The notes beneath the pieces were generated by a model, which did not search any database, had not been told where the DNA came from, and worked only from the letters and a program-made list of their open reading frames with translations. Shown here piece after piece: positions 31,247-38,335 of a stretch of 38,335 nucleotides of DNA. A program made the translations under genes and the position numbers. This DNA comes from Opitutia bacterium (GTDB lineage: Bacteria; Verrucomicrobiota; Verrucomicrobiia; Opitutales; Opitutaceae): assembly GCA_947474365.1 (NCBI GenBank), contig CANJIU010000095.1, positions 1 through 38,335 of the forward strand. The letters run 5' to 3'. The number at the start of each line of letters is the position of its first letter. Within the stretch, counting starts at the first letter, position 1.

Positions 31247-33814
31247 ATGAAACGATCCTTTCCCTTCGGCAAACAGAGTCTGCTCCTTGGCCTGATGCTC
31301 GCCGCTGCCTTCGGGTGGCCGGCCCCGGCTCACGCGGCCAACGTGTCCTCCCCCGTCAAAAGCAACGCGCGGCTCGGCAAGCAGGGCGACGACTTGTATC
31401 TGCTCCCGACCAGCCAGGTGCTGCATTCGTGGGGCGAGCAGACGCTGGTGCGCGGCCGGCCGGTGGACCTCGCCTTCGACTCCACCCAACAGCGGTTCGC
31501 GATCCTCAACACGCGCAACATCCTGCTGGTCGATGCCGTCACGGGCAAGCAGACCGGACGCATCGAGGCCAAGACCACCAGCTATACCGGCCTCGCCTTC
31601 CGCCCCGGCGACCGTGAACTCTGGGCGAGCGAAGCCACCCGCAACGGACCCGACTTCCTCCTCGTGGCGCCCCTGTCGGCCACCGGCGCCGCCGGCCAGC
31701 CCAAGCACATCGAGCTCCCGGGCCATCCCGTACCCGCCGGCATCGCCTTCTCCCGCGACGGCGAGACCGCGTATGTGGCCCTCAGCCGCAACAACACCCT
31801 CGCGGTCATCGACGCCACCAAACGCACTGTCCAACGGGAAATCCCCGTCGGCATGGCGCCGTTCGATGTCGTGCTCGCGGAAAAGCCCCACCGGATCTTC
31901 GTGTCGAATCGGGCCGGCCGCCGTCCCATTTCCGGTGATACGGTGGCCCCGAGCAGCGGTTCCGAGGTGGTCAGCGACCCCCAGACCGGTGCCACCACCG
32001 GCGGGACCGTCTCGGTGATCGAGTTGCCCGGCCTCGCGGTGCGGGAAATCAAGGTGGGGCTCGCGCCCTCGAACCTGACGTTGAGCCACGACGAGAAGAC
32101 CCTCGCCGTCGCCAACGCGCATTCGGACTCGGTGACGCTGATTGATACCACAAGCCTGGCCACGAGTGAGCTGAAAATCCCGGCGTGGCCCGAAGGCACC
32201 TTGGGCAGTCAGCCTGTGGCGCTTTGCTTCGCCGCCGATGACAAGCGCCTCTACGTCGCGTGCGGCGGAAACAACGCCGTGGCCATCGCGACCGTCGCCG
32301 ACGGCAAGTGGACCGTGGCCGGCACCGTTCCCCTCGTCGCCGGCGCCGTCCCGACCGGATGGTTCCCCTCGGCCATCGAACCGGACCGGTCCGGCGCGCT
32401 GTGGGTGGTAAACATCAAGGGCGTGGGCAACACCGCCAACGCCGAGGGTACGTTCAACACGCATGAATATGAGGGTTCGCTGGTCAAGCTCCCCGCCCCG
32501 AGCGCCGAACAGATCGCCGCCGGCACGCGGGAAGTGCAGGCCGCCAACAGCCCGCAATGGGAACCCGCCGGCGGAGTCAAAAATCTTTCCGCCCTCGGCA
32601 TCCAGCACGTGTTTCTCATCATCAAGGAAAACCGGACGTACGATCAGGTCTTCGGCGACATGCCGAGGGGAAACGGTGCGCCCAACCTCGTGATGTTCGG
32701 CCGGGAGGTCACCCCGAACCACCACGCCCTGGCCGAGCGCTACGTGCTGCTCGATAATTTCTACGCCAGCGGCGCGATCAGTTTCGACGGCCATCAATGG
32801 CTGATGCAGGCGTTTGTCAGCGATTACGTCGAGCGGGCGTTCGCCGCCTCGCCCCGGGGGTATGCGTGGAACCTGGCGGACGCCCTGACCATCGCGCCCT
32901 CCGGCTTCTTCTGGCAGGGCGCAGCCCGACCGCTGGACCTGCGCGTCTACGGGGAGTTTTCCACCCCGGCGCAATTGGACCCCGCGACGCAGAGCGTGCG
33001 CGACATCAACGAAGAAACCGCCACATGGTCCGAGTACTGGAAGCTGTACCGCGAAGGCAAGTGGCAGGACGTCGTCCGCAGCCGCTGCGGCGTGCCGGCT
33101 CTCTCCAAATTTGTCTGCGACCGCTATCCGGTCGGCACGAACATCACGGATCAGATTCGCACCGAGGTGCTGTTGCAGGAGTTGGCCGGATGGGAGAAAC
33201 GCGGCCGCGCCCCTCACCTCTCGGTCCTCTGCCTCACCAGCGATCACACCATGGGAACCAAGCCCGGCGCGCCCACTCCGCGCGCCATGGTGGCCGACAA
33301 CGATCTGGCGCTGGGTCGCGTGGTTGAGGCCATCTCCCACAGCTCGTTCTGGCCGCGGAGCCTCATCCTCGTGGTCGAGGACGATGCGCAAAACGGCGTC
33401 GATCACGTGGACGGCCACCGCACCGTGGCGCTCGCCATCGGGCCCCATATCCGCCGCGACGCGGTCGACTCGAACAATTACACCCAGCTCAGCATGGTAC
33501 GGACGATCCAGGAAATCTTCGAAATCCCGGCCCGCACCCGCGCCCTGAAGAGCGCCCGCGCCATGAACAGCGTCTTCATGCCCGCGCCGAATCTTGAGCG
33601 GTACACGCACCTGCCTACGAACATCCCGCTCGACACGATGAATCCGCCGTTGAAAAAGGTCACCGGCAAGGCGGAGTGGGCCGCCCGCAAATCGCTCGCG
33701 ATGAACTGGGCCGATCTGGACGACGTGCCGCAGGACACCCTCAACCGGATCCTCTGGTGGGACAGCAAGGGCTATGACACGCCTTACCCGACGCGTTCCG
33801 GGAAGACCCGCTAG
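31247..33814 (+). CDS. Exported YncE-type propeller fused to alkaline-phosphatase/phosphoesterase domain
   Basis: This 855-residue secreted protein has a signal peptide (SLLLGLMLAAAFGWPAPAHA). Residues about 45-430 form a seven-bladed YVTN/YncE-type propeller, with repeats such as AGIAFSRDGETAYVALSRNNTLAVIDATKR and LTLSHDEKTLAVANAHSDSVTLID. Residues about 453-800 form a phosphoesterase domain (PF04185 type) that begins IQHVFLIIKENRTYDQVFGDM. It includes NHHALAERYVLLDNFY, SDHTMGTKPG, VVEDDAQNGVDHVDGHRT and YTQLSMVRTIQEIF; the Glu/Asn, Asp-Asp and His residues there are the probable metal ligands. Similar fused proteins are widespread in soil Acidobacteria and Verrucomicrobiota, with substrates unknown. 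The ATG at 31247 starts the signal peptide. It is divergent from the sulfatase and convergent with the next gene, 30 bp away. Confidence 0.9.
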   Translation: MKRSFPFGKQSLLLGLMLAAAFGWPAPAHAANVSSPVKSNARLGKQGDDLYLLPTSQVLHSWGEQTLVRGRPVDLAFDSTQQRFAILNTRNILLVDAVTGKQTGRIEAKTTSYTGLAFRPGDRELWASEATRNGPDFLLVAPLSATGAAGQPKHIELPGHPVPAGIAFSRDGETAYVALSRNNTLAVIDATKRTVQREIPVGMAPFDVVLAEKPHRIFVSNRAGRRPISGDTVAPSSGSEVVSDPQTGATTGGTVSVIELPGLAVREIKVGLAPSNLTLSHDEKTLAVANAHSDSVTLIDTTSLATSELKIPAWPEGTLGSQPVALCFAADDKRLYVACGGNNAVAIATVADGKWTVAGTVPLVAGAVPTGWFPSAIEPDRSGALWVVNIKGVGNTANAEGTFNTHEYEGSLVKLPAPSAEQIAAGTREVQAANSPQWEPAGGVKNLSALGIQHVFLIIKENRTYDQVFGDMPRGNGAPNLVMFGREVTPNHHALAERYVLLDNFYASGAISFDGHQWLMQAFVSDYVERAFAASPRGYAWNLADALTIAPSGFFWQGAARPLDLRVYGEFSTPAQLDPATQSVRDINEETATWSEYWKLYREGKWQDVVRSRCGVPALSKFVCDRYPVGTNITDQIRTEVLLQELAGWEKRGRAPHLSVLCLTSDHTMGTKPGAPTPRAMVADNDLALGRVVEAISHSSFWPRSLILVVEDDAQNGVDHVDGHRTVALAIGPHIRRDAVDSNNYTQLSMVRTIQEIFEIPARTRALKSARAMNSVFMPAPNLERYTHLPTNIPLDTMNPPLKKVTGKAEWAARKSLAMNWADLDDVPQDTLNRILWWDSKGYDTPYPTRSGKTR

Positions 33815-33847
33815 TCGCGGAGCGGAACCCGGCCAGGGCCGCGGCTA
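33812..33847. terminator. Bidirectional hairpin containing both stop codons
   Basis: TAGTCGCGG (33812-33820) pairs with CCGCGGCTA (33839-33847), nine pairs including one G-U. The left arm starts with the TAG of the plus-strand gene and the right arm contains the TAG of the minus-strand gene. It is a compact convergent-gene terminator candidate without T-runs. Confidence 0.5.
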
Positions 33848-35608
33848 CTTGACGATTAGCGTGTGCCGGAAAGGCGTGACGCCGGTAAGGTAGAGTCGCA
33901 CGCCCTCGGCGCGGAGTTGTCCGTTCCGCCAGCTGTAGTCCTCGCCGGAGAGACTGAACCGGCTCGGGCCGAAACTTCCGGGCCCCACCTCAATCGTGTC
34001 GCCCCCAACGGTGTAGCGGGCGTTTCCCTCCTTCAGGAAATAGGTATCCGGCTCAGACGGACGCACCTCGCCGCCGGCAAGCCGTCCACCCGCCCGGAAG
34101 GCAATCTCGATTGTCACCCCGATTCGGTCCGTTCCGCCGATCTCGAACTCCAATTCAAATTCACCCGGCGCCGTCGCCCGCTCCCGCACCGTGATGCGGG
34201 ACGTGAGTTGCTTCTCGTCACGCGGGCGATGAGGAAAGTCCATCTTGCTGTAAAAGCGTCCGTCGGACGTCAGGGCATAATCGCCGCCCGGTCGCCGCGC
34301 TGCCGCAGGCAACGGCTGGTAGTACGCCGCCCGCTGCGTTTGCCCCAGGCGCACTTCCCGACCGTCCGACGTCACCTCGATTCCGTCGCTGCGAAAATAA
34401 CCGAGGTTGAAGAAGCCCGGCGCGAGGCGCACCGATTCGAGGACGGCCGCTCCCTTGCTGAACCGAAAGAAGGTGGGGTTCGTCGAGAGGCCGGACGAGA
34501 TGTCGTGCACCTTCGCCCAATCGCCGCCGCCAAACACCGATGCGCTCACTGCGCCCCGGCGAAACCGCACCAATCCCGAATCAGGCAGATGGCGCGAGAA
34601 ATTATCCGGCATGGGCTTCGATGCCGGCAACTCCCGGCGAAGGGTCGGCCACAGCATCCACTCTGCGAGGTAATCGGTCACGCGCGCGAGGTCGTCGCGC
34701 TCGATGGTGCGCACCGCCGCGGCGAATTGGCCCTGCTGGAGTTCGATCGCGAGGTAACGAAGCGGGACATAATACGCGGCCAGCCGGCGCGGCTCGCGCA
34801 ATTGCTGATCCTGCCGGCGGGACGCGAGCGTATCCAGGTCGCCGTTGGCATCGGCACAGACCAGCCAAAACTCCAAGTTGCGCCGCACCGGGTCGAGCAA
34901 CGCCGGGCGGCGCAGGTTGATCGCCACGTCCAGCAATCCCTCGTCCGTCACACCCGAATAAATCGTGCTGCGCTCGCTGAACTGTCCGTCGCGGTCCTGG
35001 TCAATACCTTCGCCCAGCCAGTCGTCGATGCGGGCCACGTTTGCGGCGGCAGGTAGCAGGGACTGGATATGGCTCAACGCGCCGCAGATGACCCAGCGAT
35101 GGTTGGGCGTGTGCACACCACCCGTGCGCAGCATCCCGGCTCCGCGCTCCACCAAGGGGCGAAGCTGACCGTGGGCGCCTTTGGCAGCGCCGGATCCGTC
35201 GTTCTGCAGCAGCGCGAGCGCCTGCGCGAGATGCCGCAGGGCAAAGCCGCTGTCGGGCGGCGACTGCGGATTGCCGAAGGCGAATTCCCCGTCGAAACTC
35301 CCGTCTTTGTTCTGCCGGGCCGCAAGTGCCGCCACGAGGCGCTCCATCAACGCGAGCAACTCGGCGCGATGATGCCAGCGCGACTCCGGATGCGTGTAGG
35401 CGGCGCTGGACATTTTCAGTAGGCGCGCCGACTCGCGCGGCTGCGCCGCCCGTGCGGGGAAGGCCTCCAGCCAGCCAGTCACCTGGACGTCGTTCTGGCG
35501 GACAAGCGCCGAGAACGTTTCAGCAGGTCCCGGCTCGGCGGCGATCAGGACCGCGGCGGCCAGTCCGGCGAAGACGGCAGCGATACGGCGGGGGTAAATG
35601 AGACTCAT
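33845..35608 (-). CDS. Exported protein, possible (alpha/alpha)-toroid carbohydrate-active enzyme
   Basis: This is a 587-residue exported protein that I cannot assign to a named family. A signal peptide is present (RRIAAVFAGLAAAVLIAAEPG). Residues about 30-330 are helical with pieces typical of (alpha/alpha) toroids, such as NKDGSFDGEFAFGNPQSPPDSGFALRHLAQAL and HTPNHRWVICGALSHIQSLL. From about 340 onward it looks beta-rich (FFRFSKGAAVLESVRLAPGFF, GIEVTSDGREVRLGQTQRAAYYQPLP, IRVRER-like VRERATAPGEFELEFEIGG). This helical-then-beta-sandwich plan is shared by heparinase-like lyases and several glycoside hydrolase families. Candidate catalytic residues are the His, Asn and Tyr residues in HTPNHRW and AAYYVPLRY, but this is a guess. 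It lies 83 bp downstream of the TBDR stop on the same strand, separated from it by a strong terminator. Confidence 0.75.
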   Translation of the reverse strand: MSLIYPRRIAAVFAGLAAAVLIAAEPGPAETFSALVRQNDVQVTGWLEAFPARAAQPRESARLLKMSSAAYTHPESRWHHRAELLALMERLVAALAARQNKDGSFDGEFAFGNPQSPPDSGFALRHLAQALALLQNDGSGAAKGAHGQLRPLVERGAGMLRTGGVHTPNHRWVICGALSHIQSLLPAAANVARIDDWLGEGIDQDRDGQFSERSTIYSGVTDEGLLDVAINLRRPALLDPVRRNLEFWLVCADANGDLDTLASRRQDQQLREPRRLAAYYVPLRYLAIELQQGQFAAAVRTIERDDLARVTDYLAEWMLWPTLRRELPASKPMPDNFSRHLPDSGLVRFRRGAVSASVFGGGDWAKVHDISSGLSTNPTFFRFSKGAAVLESVRLAPGFFNLGYFRSDGIEVTSDGREVRLGQTQRAAYYQPLPAAARRPGGDYALTSDGRFYSKMDFPHRPRDEKQLTSRITVRERATAPGEFELEFEIGGTDRIGVTIEIAFRAGGRLAGGEVRPSEPDTYFLKEGNARYTVGGDTIEVGPGSFGPSRFSLSGEDYSWRNGQLRAEGVRLYLTGVTPFRHTLIVK

Positions 35609-35632
35609 AGGGGGAACGAAAGCGACAGACGG

Positions 35633-35660
35633 AAAAAAGGGCGGACCGCAAGGTCCGCCC
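35633..35660 (-). terminator. Rho-independent terminator of the TonB receptor gene
   Basis: Read on the minus strand, a perfect 9-bp stem GGGCGGACC (TTGC loop) GGTCCGCCC is followed at once by TTTTTT. It lies about 30 bp after the receptor stop and 25 bp before the next gene's start. It is the clearest intrinsic terminator in the window. Confidence 0.92.
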
Positions 35661-35691
35661 TGAGTCAGGCCCGGTTTACGCGCGGTAACGA

Positions 35692-38061
35692 TTAGAATCG
35701 CGTCGACAACGTGAACTGCACGTTGCGCAGGTCGGCAAAGTAGCCGTCCGTGCCGTCGCGATACAGCTTGTTGCCCGCGTTCTTGACGTTGAGCTGCGCG
35801 CGGAAATTCCGGTCGAGCGCCTTGAATTTGTACGACGCCATCAGGTCAAACGTGGTGAACGACGGCATCATGACCACGTTCTGCGGGTCACCGGACAGGC
35901 GGGCGGAGTTGCTGTGGCGCAGACCGGCGCCGAACGCGAGGCCCTTGAGGTCGCCGCCGCGAAACTCGTAGCGATTCCACAGGGTGTAGCTCGTGTCGGG
36001 ATTGTAGTTGAGTGGCGCGCCGAGGCGGGTCGGATCGTTGGTCTTGGTGACCTTGGCCTCGGTGAAGTGATTGTAGGCGACGATGAGCTGATAGCCGTCG
36101 AGCGGCGTCCAGTTGATTTCACCCTCCAGGCCCTTGGAACTCTCCGTGTTGCCGAAGATGAAGTAAGGCGTGCGACCAGTGGTGGCCTGCTTGATCGTGT
36201 CGTTGTACGCGAGATTGCCCCGCTCGAGATTATAGTAGGTGATCGTCGACGTCAGCCGGCCGTTGAACAGCTCGGTCTTGATGCCGAAGTCCGTGCTCTT
36301 GCTCTTGACCGGTTGGGAGGCGTTGCCATCCGCGTCGACGGCATAGTTGGGCTCGACCGCGCGGCTGCCGTCGGCGAACACGGAGAACTCCGGCGTCAGC
36401 TTGTAGAGCACGGCCACCTGCGGGGTATAGCCGGGCTTGCTCACACCGAAATCGTAATCGAGGAGAACGCCGCCGGGCCGGCTCGTGTTCGAGACCGGAC
36501 GGTTGTAATCGGTGCGTTGGGCGAATCGATTGTAACGTACACCATAGAGAAAGTGCAGGGTCTCCCGCAGGAAGTTGCTCTGGCCGGCGTAGAAAAACGA
36601 AATCTGCTTTTCGTCGGTCCAGCGGCGGATGTTGAAGTCCTGACCGCTCGCGACCATCCCCGCCACGGTGCTGACCGGGGGCATCACCCCGGCGCGGTAA
36701 TTCGTGACGAGGGCGCCCATCGGCGAGTTGTTGTAACGCGACGCCGAGTCGAAGTACCCCGGCCGCAGGAAGACCACCTTCTGGTATTCCTCGCCGAACT
36801 GCCACGTGTGCTTGCCGCCGACGGCGTCGAAGCGCCAGTTGAGCTTGTTGTCGAAGTTGTACGAGTCGCGGATATTGATGAAGTATTCAGTCTGGAAACG
36901 CAGCGTGCCGTCCGCATACGCGTTGGTCTCGGTGCCGCCGCCCGGCTGGATGCCGGTGGTGTTGTCATAGGCGTAATTGAGGCTGCTCTGGAAGACCAGG
37001 GAGTCGCTGATCTTGAAAAGATAATCGAGATCGGCCGAGCGGGACTTCTGGGTCTGGCGCGCATCGGTCGTCAGCGAGACGGTGCGTCCCTTGGGGTCGC
37101 TCGGTCCGTAGACCGGCGCGAAGATGTCAAAGGTCGGGACGAAATTCGCCGCTCCCGGCGTGGCGGAGTAGCCCTGGCTATTGAGCCAGTTGCGCGTGGC
37201 CGTGGCGGCGGTTGTTGTCGTCTGATTCGCGGCGGGAACGGCCGGGTTGAAGAGATAACGCGAGTTGCTGACCGCACGGCTGCCGTAGGAGCTGAGGTAG
37301 AAGCGCGAGCGGTTCATGCCCTCGAGATCAAGGGTGAGCGTCTGGTTGGCGCGGATCTTCCACGTAAGGGAGAGGTCGGCGTAGTAGTCGCGCCGGAACT
37401 CGAATTGCTGGTCGCCACCGGCATCGAGCACGCTGACGAACGCCCGGGCCGCGAGGTCCTTCGAGACCGGCTGGTTGTGGACCACCTCGAACTTGTAGTA
37501 GTTGTCCTGCCCGATCGTGGTCTTCAGGTCAGTCGTGGTCGCGTCGAATTTCGGCTTGGCGGTGATGTAGTTGATTACTCCGCCGGGGCGGACGGTTCCG
37601 AAGAAGATGCCGGCGGCGCCCTTGGCGACCTCGACGCGGTCGATGTTGTTCGAGGTGAAGAGCTGGCGGCGGTACTGGCCGTTGCGGTAGGAGATCAGGC
37701 CGCTGAAACCGCGGACGAGAAACGTGGACTCGTTGCGCGGGCTGGTGCCGACGCCGGGCACGTAGGTGAGGGCCTCGCCCAACGAGTCCGCCTTCACATC
37801 TTCAATGAGTTCCCCGGTCACGACGGTGATCGGAATTGGAATGTCGCTGATCTTGGCCCCGATGCCGGTGGCCGTGATGGAGTTCGTCGCACGATAGCCG
37901 CTGGTCGCGGAATCGGCGACGGTGAACTCCTCGAGTTTGATGACGTCGCCACCCGTCGACGGGCGGGCGGCAGTCGCAGACTGCGCGGAAGCCGCGGTCG
38001 CGGCGGCACACACGCCACCGGCAAACCAGGCGAGACGAACAATTCGGGCAGGGATTTTCAT
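35692..38061 (-). CDS. TonB-dependent siderophore-type outer-membrane receptor
   Basis: This 789-residue outer-membrane receptor resembles the FhuA/FecA-like siderophore class more than the glycan class: it has no carboxypeptidase-like N-domain. A signal peptide spans about residues 1-27 (FAGGVCAAATAASAQ). The plug runs from about 43 to 170 (LEEFTVADS, IPIPITVVTGELIEDVKA, EALTYVPGV, FLVRGFS, IDRVEVAKGAAGIFFGTVRPGGVINYITAKP). The barrel ends VQFTLSTRF with the terminal Phe needed for assembly. The ATG at 38061 starts the signal peptide; 16 codons open upstream add nothing. Verrucomicrobiota use this receptor type broadly, so iron is a likely but not certain ligand. No TonB or siderophore gene is nearby. 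A strong terminator closes the gene. Confidence 0.92.
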   Translation of the reverse strand: MKIPARIVRLAWFAGGVCAAATAASAQSATAARPSTGGDVIKLEEFTVADSATSGYRATNSITATGIGAKISDIPIPITVVTGELIEDVKADSLGEALTYVPGVGTSPRNESTFLVRGFSGLISYRNGQYRRQLFTSNNIDRVEVAKGAAGIFFGTVRPGGVINYITAKPKFDATTTDLKTTIGQDNYYKFEVVHNQPVSKDLAARAFVSVLDAGGDQQFEFRRDYYADLSLTWKIRANQTLTLDLEGMNRSRFYLSSYGSRAVSNSRYLFNPAVPAANQTTTTAATATRNWLNSQGYSATPGAANFVPTFDIFAPVYGPSDPKGRTVSLTTDARQTQKSRSADLDYLFKISDSLVFQSSLNYAYDNTTGIQPGGGTETNAYADGTLRFQTEYFINIRDSYNFDNKLNWRFDAVGGKHTWQFGEEYQKVVFLRPGYFDSASRYNNSPMGALVTNYRAGVMPPVSTVAGMVASGQDFNIRRWTDEKQISFFYAGQSNFLRETLHFLYGVRYNRFAQRTDYNRPVSNTSRPGGVLLDYDFGVSKPGYTPQVAVLYKLTPEFSVFADGSRAVEPNYAVDADGNASQPVKSKSTDFGIKTELFNGRLTSTITYYNLERGNLAYNDTIKQATTGRTPYFIFGNTESSKGLEGEINWTPLDGYQLIVAYNHFTEAKVTKTNDPTRLGAPLNYNPDTSYTLWNRYEFRGGDLKGLAFGAGLRHSNSARLSGDPQNVVMMPSFTTFDLMASYKFKALDRNFRAQLNVKNAGNKLYRDGTDGYFADLRNVQFTLSTRF

Positions 38062-38202
38062 ACGGAGGGTCGGGTTGGATTGGACGCGAGATCGCGTCCA
38101 ACGAATCATGGTTGAAACAACCCCCGCCGCGGGCCATCGCTTTGTTTTCTAACCGTTAGAATCCGATGCCGAAAGCCCCCACAATTCGGTTCCTCGCTGT
38201 TT
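38062..38202. other. Junction between receptor gene and IS element end
   Basis: These 141 bases contain the presumed receptor promoter and the non-coding right end of the insertion sequence. GAACCGAATTGTGG and GGCTTTCGGCAT (minus strand, about 38165-38193) probably belong to the IS terminal region. The inverted repeat cannot be confirmed because the other IS end is outside the window. Confidence 0.4.
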
Positions 38203-38335
38203 TCAGTGGGTAACAGGGAGGTCGAGCTTACCGGCAGTGAAGTAGAGCATGGTGATGAGATTCTCGGTGGAGCGGAAGCCACGGGCCTTGCGTTTGACGG
38301 CGGAGAAGACGCTGTTGAGGCCTTCGAGAAAAGCG
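38203..38335 (-). CDS. ISL3-family transposase, C-terminal part cut by window edge
   Basis: The last 43 codons read AFLEGLNSVFSAVKRKARGF, then RSTENLITMLYFTAGKLDLP and VTH before the stop. This ending is characteristic of ISL3-family DDE transposases: the Glu in FLEG is probably the last catalytic acidic residue, followed by the basic KRKARGFR stretch and a conserved hydrophobic helix. The gene continues beyond 38335, so intactness cannot be judged. It reads toward the TonB receptor gene and ends about 140 bp before that gene's start. The IS may therefore influence receptor expression. Confidence 0.88.
   Translation of the reverse strand, partial: AFLEGLNSVFSAVKRKARGFRSTENLITMLYFTAGKLDLPVTH

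Noticed and set aside
31133..33610. 825-codon open frame on the minus strand
   Set aside because: It lies antisense to the YncE/phosphoesterase gene, whose propeller and phosphoesterase motifs are clear. The antisense product is low-complexity (Gly/Arg/Val/Asp-rich) with no domain, as expected of GC-rich shadow frames.
35914..38115. 733-codon open frame on the plus strand
   Set aside because: It is antisense to the siderophore-type receptor. Its translation is a repetitive Val/Glu/Arg/Gly mix with no signal or fold, while the minus strand gives a textbook plug and barrel.

Overview
The window looks like a GC-rich chromosomal segment of a Verrucomicrobiota bacterium, most probably an opitutacean. 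This rests on the gene mix: TonB-dependent receptors (TBDRs) without SusD partners, exported sialidase-like propellers, a sulfatase, RbsABC-type transporters, a DUF4239 protein and a PQQ-dehydrogenase/cytochrome fusion. It also rests on the start sites, most of which lack a Shine-Dalgarno sequence and often have a pyrimidine-rich leader. It is inference from protein character, not from a marker gene.

Region 1 (1-13491) is the most coherent part. A truncated 3' end of a tRNA-His-like gene at 254-278 suggests an integration site. A LacI-family regulator (699-1700) is followed by a nine-gene collinear operon: sialidase-like propeller, TBDR, second propeller, alpha/beta-hydrolase esterase, lipoprotein sugar-binding protein, double ABC ATPase, permease, exported nucleoside hydrolase, ribokinase. 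Gaps are 48 bp or less and several genes overlap. Three identical 12-bp palindromes (GCAAACGTTTGC) occur only at the lacI start and at the operon promoter. Together these read as a self-regulated system for taking up a ribofuranoside or nucleoside-containing compound across the outer membrane, releasing ribose in the periplasm, importing it and phosphorylating it. It parallels the ribose-utilisation (rus) locus of Bacteroides thetaiotaomicron, but uses an ABC importer, a LacI regulator and no SusD.

Region 2 (13492-18439, minus strand) holds a DUF4239 membrane protein, an SMP-30/gluconolactonase-like exported protein, and an upstream, translationally coupled 999-residue secreted protein. The large protein joins a CBM9-like domain, a glucose/sorbosone dehydrogenase-type propeller and a di-haem cytochrome module.

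Region 3 (18440-22356) holds a Tat-exported deacetylase-like protein, a Spy/CpxP-like protein, a frameshifted response-regulator receiver gene and a universal stress protein.

Region 4 (22357-26682) carries a 154-bp element with 30-bp inverted repeats, a second RbsABC-type transporter operon on the minus strand, and a 591-bp spacer with REP-like palindromes.

Region 5 (26683-38335) contains a small membrane protein, a zinc alcohol dehydrogenase, a small lipoprotein, a 3.5-copy 11-bp tandem repeat, a sulfatase divergent from a YncE-propeller/phosphoesterase protein, an exported protein of unknown function, a siderophore-type TBDR with a clear rho-independent terminator, and the 3' end of an ISL3-family transposase cut by the window edge. 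No rRNA gene, complete tRNA, CRISPR array or replication origin was seen.
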